Part shown: piece by piece, positions 60,639 through 64,000 of the stretch
Layout: every line of letters begins with the position of its first letter
How positions within the stretch are numbered: position 1 is the stretch's first letter
From: CAVPDE01 sp964580575
GTDB lineage: Bacteria; Desulfobacterota; DSM-4660; Desulfatiglandales; HGW-15
Direction: 5' to 3'
Assembly: GCA_964580575.1 (NCBI GenBank)
Contig: CAZOLJ010000009.1
Coordinates: forward strand, 12,758-76,757
Length of the DNA: 64,000 nucleotides
Made by a program: the position numbers and the translations under genes
The notes under the pieces: model-generated
What the model was told of the DNA's origin: nothing
The model's database searches: none
What the model saw: the letters and a program-made list of their open reading frames with translations, nothing else

Positions 60639-61391
60639 ATGAATAACCTGATCCGTCCTGCAGCGGAGATGATTTTCAAATCCAAACTAACCCTCGCGTT
60701 GACCGGTGCAGGGATTTCCGTGGAGTCGGGGATTCCGGATTTCAGGAGCGCCGGGGGGCTCTGGTCCAGGTACGACCCTTCGGAGTATGCGACCATCACC
60801 GCCTTCAGGCAGAATCCTGAAAGAGTCTGGAACATGCTCCGGGAGATGGATGCGGTCGTGAGCGGCGCTCGTCCCAATCCGGCGCACACCGGCATGGGCG
60901 AAATGGAGAAAATGGGTTTTCTTCACTGCATCATTACCCAGAATGTGGACAATCTCCATCAGGCGGGCGGAGCGAAGAACGTGATCGAGTACCACGGCAA
61001 TTCCAGCACACTGTCGTGCCTGTCCTGCGGAAGGACTTACCTCGCTGAAGAAAAAAGAACTGAACGAACACCCCGATGCGAGTGCAAGAACATTCTCAAA
61101 CCGGACGTGGTCTTCTTCGGGGAGGCCATTCCACCGGCGGCCCTGAGCCGGTCGTTTCAACTGGCTTCTCGCGCCGAGGTCTTGATGGTGGTGGGGACAT
61201 CCGCTGTCGTCTCTCCGGCCAACACCATTCCGTCTATCGCCAAAGATCGCGGGGCGAAGATCATTGAAATCAACAAGGAGAGCACCCACCTCACGCACAC
61301 GGTGACGGATATTTTCATTGAGCAAAGCGCCGGGGAGGCCATTTCGGAGATTGTCTCCGAACTCAAGCAGCGCAAGGAAAGGGATGGTTAA
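60639..61391 (+). CDS. cobB: Sir2-family NAD-dependent protein deacylase (CobB-like)
   Basis: 250 residues. GAGISVESGIPDFRSAGGLW (NAD site), TQNVDNLHQAGG, catalytic His in VIEYHGNSS, zinc ribbon with CLSCGRTYL and RCECKNI, VVFFGEAIP and VGTSAVVSPAN. Removes acyl groups from lysine with NAD; in organisms with many acyl-CoA ligases these often reactivate acetylated ligases. Not clustered with the ligases here. GGGGAG upstream of ATG. Confidence 0.94.
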   Translation: MNNLIRPAAEMIFKSKLTLALTGAGISVESGIPDFRSAGGLWSRYDPSEYATITAFRQNPERVWNMLREMDAVVSGARPNPAHTGMGEMEKMGFLHCIITQNVDNLHQAGGAKNVIEYHGNSSTLSCLSCGRTYLAEEKRTERTPRCECKNILKPDVVFFGEAIPPAALSRSFQLASRAEVLMVVGTSAVVSPANTIPSIAKDRGAKIIEINKESTHLTHTVTDIFIEQSAGEAISEIVSELKQRKERDG

Positions 61392-61416
61392 TTCTTCGGG
61401 GGAATGACTCTTTACG

Positions 61417-61499
61417 AGCACGAAGGTGCAAAGGCACATAGGCACAACGCGGAGAGTGACATGACTTTGGGCCTTTGCCCCTCTGTCCCTTTGTCCCTC
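61417..61499. repeat. Word-repeat hairpin, CACAAAGG/GGGACAAAGG family
   Basis: Left arm 61417-61445 (GCACGAAGGTGCAAAGGCAC), right arm 61466-61499 (TTTGGGCCTTTGCCCC, TCTGTCCCTTTGTCCC). Between the convergent sirtuin and PAC2 genes. Confidence 0.78.
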
Positions 61500-61526
61500 A
61501 ATCTGTCGGCTACAGCCGACAGCCGT

Positions 61527-62381
61527 TTACTTGGGTTTCAGGAAATCCTCGAGATGAATGACCTTGTCCTCTTTTCTCGCGGCGTCCCAGGAGAGCTTGA
61601 TTTTTGATTTTCGGAGATCATTGATCATGGTTTGGAGTTCCGGGTTCTTCTCGATGATCCCCTGGATCTGCTTGCTCAAATCCTTCCACGTCCTGTCGAG
61701 TTCCTGGGTTTCCAACCGAAAGCCGGCCCAGGTCGAGAGCAGGGACCCCAGGTGAGAAAGCAGACCAAAATGGGTTGTTCCCTGGAGATAAAAGGGGCAG
61801 TGGCACCAGAGGCTGAAACAGTCCATTCCCCTTTTTTTCGCCTCATTCAGGATGGTTGAATGAATGGCGCTGGGGCCTTTGTAGTTGACGGTGGAGAGGC
61901 CCTTTTCTTTCAGTCGTGCGAGAAGCTCCTCGCTGGAGGCAACCGCCGAAATCACCGTGTCCGTGTGAAGGACGTTGTCGTACATGCTGCCCAGAAGGAT
62001 GACGGTCTTCACTTTGACCTTTTCACAAAGACCCACCAGAGCCTCTGCAAAGTAGAGCCAGCGCAGATTGGGTTCCGGAGCCTTAAATAGAATCATATCG
62101 CGGCCCGTCCTCTCCTTTTGGACGACATGGAGATATCCTCCGGGGGGCGTTATTTTCTTCAGAAGCCCCTCTTCAATCTCCACCGAAGGTCTGTTTTCAT
62201 CGAACCGATAGAAGGGATCAGGAACAATCCTGCCGAACGCTCTGGCATCGAGCTTTTCAATCAGATAATCCACCATGCCCCTTGAGAGATCAAGGGCATT
62301 GCCCCAGCCCTCAAACCCTGCAATCAAAACAGGGTCGTCAAGCTCAGGCGTGTAAGCGATTTCAATGGCATCCGGGAACAT
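61527..62381 (-). CDS. PAC2-family protein (proteasome assembly chaperone-like)
   Basis: About 284 residues from an ATG at 62381; a longer frame begins at a TTG at 62417. Key parts: VLIAGFEGWGNALDLSRGMV, a central VKTVILLGSMYDNVLHTDTV, NYKGPSAIHSTILNEAKKRG and FSLWCHCPFYLQGTTHFGLL. PAC2 fold proteins in bacteria have no settled function. Its 5' end is divergent from and very close to the next gene, leaving little room for separate promoters. Confidence 0.88.
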   Translation of the reverse strand: MFPDAIEIAYTPELDDPVLIAGFEGWGNALDLSRGMVDYLIEKLDARAFGRIVPDPFYRFDENRPSVEIEEGLLKKITPPGGYLHVVQKERTGRDMILFKAPEPNLRWLYFAEALVGLCEKVKVKTVILLGSMYDNVLHTDTVISAVASSEELLARLKEKGLSTVNYKGPSAIHSTILNEAKKRGMDCFSLWCHCPFYLQGTTHFGLLSHLGSLLSTWAGFRLETQELDRTWKDLSKQIQGIIEKNPELQTMINDLRKSKIKLSWDAARKEDKVIHLEDFLKPK

Positions 62382-63879
62382 GAAGGAAGTTTGGCATCCC
62401 GTGGCCGGAGTTGTCAATTCATTTCTGTTGACAAAGCTGGAAAAAGTTTTAAATTACCGCGTGTTAGAGAGAAGATTCCAGCGCTCCAGCTGGCTCAGAG
62501 GGGAAAGGTTGTCCATAGAAATCGAAAAAAGTGTTCTGGAAAATGCCTGCAAAGAGATGATCGAAACAATCCTTTTTTGCCTTCCCAGCGCCTTCAAGGG
62601 AACCATCTATAGGGTCGGCAAGCCTCCGGCTTTGATCACCGAACGAATCACCTCCGGGATCAGTGACTCATCCAAGAAACAGATCTCCTGGGGACTTCCA
62701 GAGAACTCGGACTACAACCCGCCGGGCAGGCCCTGGATTGACTACCGGGATGAACCGGGAAGGCCTTTGGAAGCCATGGCGTGGTGCGTGGAAAAACAGA
62801 TCAGCTGGACCTCCGCGGATCCCACAAACGACCCACGGAGCGTAAGACTCCAGGTGGAAGGCGTTGAAGAGGATTTTCACCACATGGAACCGGTGCTGGT
62901 TCGCAAGTCCGATCTCCACGTCGACCTGTGTTCTTCTCTGGAGTATCCCAGGGACTACCAGGAGAGGGTCCTTTGGCAGGGGAGCGATTACGTGGTGGTG
63001 GCGGTGGTGAAGATCCATTTCGTTCCTCACACGATTCGCGTCGGCAGCCCCGAAACCAAGGTGATCAAAAAACTGTCCCGCTCCCTGGGCACCCAGCTCC
63101 TTTCCCATCACCTTCATCAGGATACGGTTCGAGCGATGCAGCAACTGGCGAGGGACAGGCTCAATGCGTGCAACATCCTCGCCGATTCCCTGCGCAACAC
63201 CATTACCAAATCCGCGCTTATCTTTTCCCTCGTGAAAATGGAAATGTGGAATCTGAGGGAACAGTGGGAGGCGCTGCTTTATAAGGAACGGCACGAAAGA
63301 AGTGCAAAACGGGAGGCGATCAAGGAACTGGAAGAGGTGCTGATGCACATGACGGGGGACACTCAGGGAATGAAAAATGATCTCGCCGCAGTGCAGCGCC
63401 GCTTCCTCGATCTTCCTTTGAGTCCCCAGAAAGCCGAGAACTGGGTCACGCTGCAGATCCAGGAGCGATGGAGAGATCTCCTTGCCAAATCTTCTCAGGA
63501 TGAAAAGATCACACGCAGGATTTGGCAGAGCCTTGAAAAGCTCAAGAAGTCCCTCTATTACGGCAAGAATCCTGAAGTGGTTGCGGGCTATTCCGGGATT
63601 CCCAGGGAATTGAAAGAGGAATGGGTGGACGCGATTTACAGCAATGTGGATGGGTTCAACGATTCGACGATCGACCGTTTGATCCGGATTCTAGCGAACC
63701 CGGCATTGCCCATCCCCAGCAGGGAAAGATCCAGGAGGATGTTGACGCAGCTTAAGGTTCTTGCGGAAAACATGGATCAGCTTGAAAGAAACACGAATTT
63801 TCTCCTGCGCCACGTGCTGAACGGCGGAGAAAACGGCTCGGCACAGGAATTCGTTAACGGGGAGAAGAAAAAGTTTTAG
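62380..63879 (+). CDS. Large protein of unknown function with helical C-terminus
   Basis: About 499 residues, start uncertain: ATG codons at 62365 and 62380 overlap the PAC2 5' end, and a TTG at 62428 (MTKLEKVLNYRVL) or GTG at 62461 would avoid this. N-terminal: LERRFQRSSWLRGERLSIEI, then a beta-rich ALITERITSGISD. The middle has ERVLWQGSDYVVVAVVKIHF. A helical segment follows (QQLARDRLNACNILADSLRN, ITKSALIFSLVKMEMWNLR), then a long charged, coiled-coil-like C-terminus. The arrangement of a ligand-like N-terminus with a long helix resembles a signalling protein, but no histidine kinase motif or ATPase domain is present. No family recognised. Confidence 0.7.
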   Translation: MKEVWHPVAGVVNSFLLTKLEKVLNYRVLERRFQRSSWLRGERLSIEIEKSVLENACKEMIETILFCLPSAFKGTIYRVGKPPALITERITSGISDSSKKQISWGLPENSDYNPPGRPWIDYRDEPGRPLEAMAWCVEKQISWTSADPTNDPRSVRLQVEGVEEDFHHMEPVLVRKSDLHVDLCSSLEYPRDYQERVLWQGSDYVVVAVVKIHFVPHTIRVGSPETKVIKKLSRSLGTQLLSHHLHQDTVRAMQQLARDRLNACNILADSLRNTITKSALIFSLVKMEMWNLREQWEALLYKERHERSAKREAIKELEEVLMHMTGDTQGMKNDLAAVQRRFLDLPLSPQKAENWVTLQIQERWRDLLAKSSQDEKITRRIWQSLEKLKKSLYYGKNPEVVAGYSGIPRELKEEWVDAIYSNVDGFNDSTIDRLIRILANPALPIPSRERSRRMLTQLKVLAENMDQLERNTNFLLRHVLNGGENGSAQEFVNGEKKKF

Positions 63880-63913
63880 AATTCTCTTCACGGATTTGTT
63901 AAAATCGGAGCAT

Positions 63914-63990
63914 GCGCCTGTAGCTCAGATGGATAGAGCAGCGGACTTCTAATCCGCAGGCCCCGCGTTCGAGTCGCGGCAGGCGCGCCA
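63914..63990 (+). tRNA. tRNA-Arg (anticodon UCU)
   Basis: Acceptor GCGCCTG/CAGGCGC, D-arm AGCTCAGATGGATAGAGC, anticodon stem GCGGA/TCCGC around the loop CTTCTAA with anticodon TCT, T-arm CCGCGTTCGAGTCGCGG, discriminator G and encoded CCA at 63988-63990. 77 nt. Confidence 0.95.
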
Positions 63991-64000
63991 GTAAAGACAA

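Overview
The window looks like chromosome from an anaerobic, acid-oxidising member of the Desulfobacterota (former Deltaproteobacteria), either a sulfate reducer or a syntroph. The reasons are a homodimeric pyruvate:ferredoxin oxidoreductase, pyruvate phosphate dikinase, a corrinoid methyl-transfer protein, tandem Liv-type ABC importers interleaved with acyl-CoA ligases, a TRAP importer of the TatPT class, and moderately high G+C. No sulfate-reduction genes, rRNA, CRISPR array or recognisable insertion sequence is present, so the lineage is an inference.

Layout. 1-0.8 kb: start of an Mrp/Mnh cation antiporter operon (mnhE, mnhF, running off the left edge). 1.0-1.5 kb: a MarR regulator, divergent from a 19-kb plus-strand array. 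Between them lies a ~300-bp nested palindrome. 2.0-21.3 kb: the array runs acyl-CoA ligase 1, corrinoid protein, UroD-fold protein, acyl-CoA dehydrogenase, LivG, LivF, ligase 2, LivH, LivM, binding protein 1, DUF169, binding protein 2, LivH2, LivM2, LivG2, LivF2, ligase 3. It reads as import, CoA activation and oxidation of an organic acid, with a methyl-transfer pair built in. The UroD-fold protein has lost all three usual zinc-ligand residues. This is the best candidate for an undescribed system.

21.6-27.1 kb: FmdB zinc ribbon, then a minus-strand operon of a secreted TPR protein, TatT lipoprotein, DctP, DctQ and DctM. 27.3-28.2 kb: RmlD-like reductase. 28.4-41.8 kb: minus-strand central-metabolism cluster transcribed as transcarboxylase 5S/PycB-like, sdhC, sdhA, sdhB, mdh, por, class I fumarase, and a 2,4-dienoyl-CoA-reductase-like flavoprotein. 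In order these convert succinate to fumarate, malate, oxaloacetate, pyruvate and acetyl-CoA, the lower half of the methylmalonyl-CoA route of propionate oxidation, which can also run in reverse.

42-64 kb: a receiver protein, small FmdB and unknown proteins, ppdK, plsB, a bifunctional nuclease, a PHP-transglutaminase-ABC operon, a second PHP protein, tRNA-Leu(UAA), small Cys-containing proteins, DUF2284, site-2 protease, a Memo-like protein, a soluble histidine kinase convergent with a second receiver protein, a sirtuin, a PAC2 protein, a 500-residue unknown and tRNA-Arg(UCU).

Many intergenic gaps carry hairpins whose arms are degenerate runs of short words. At least six distinct word families occur. 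Some copies have been captured into gene 5' ends.
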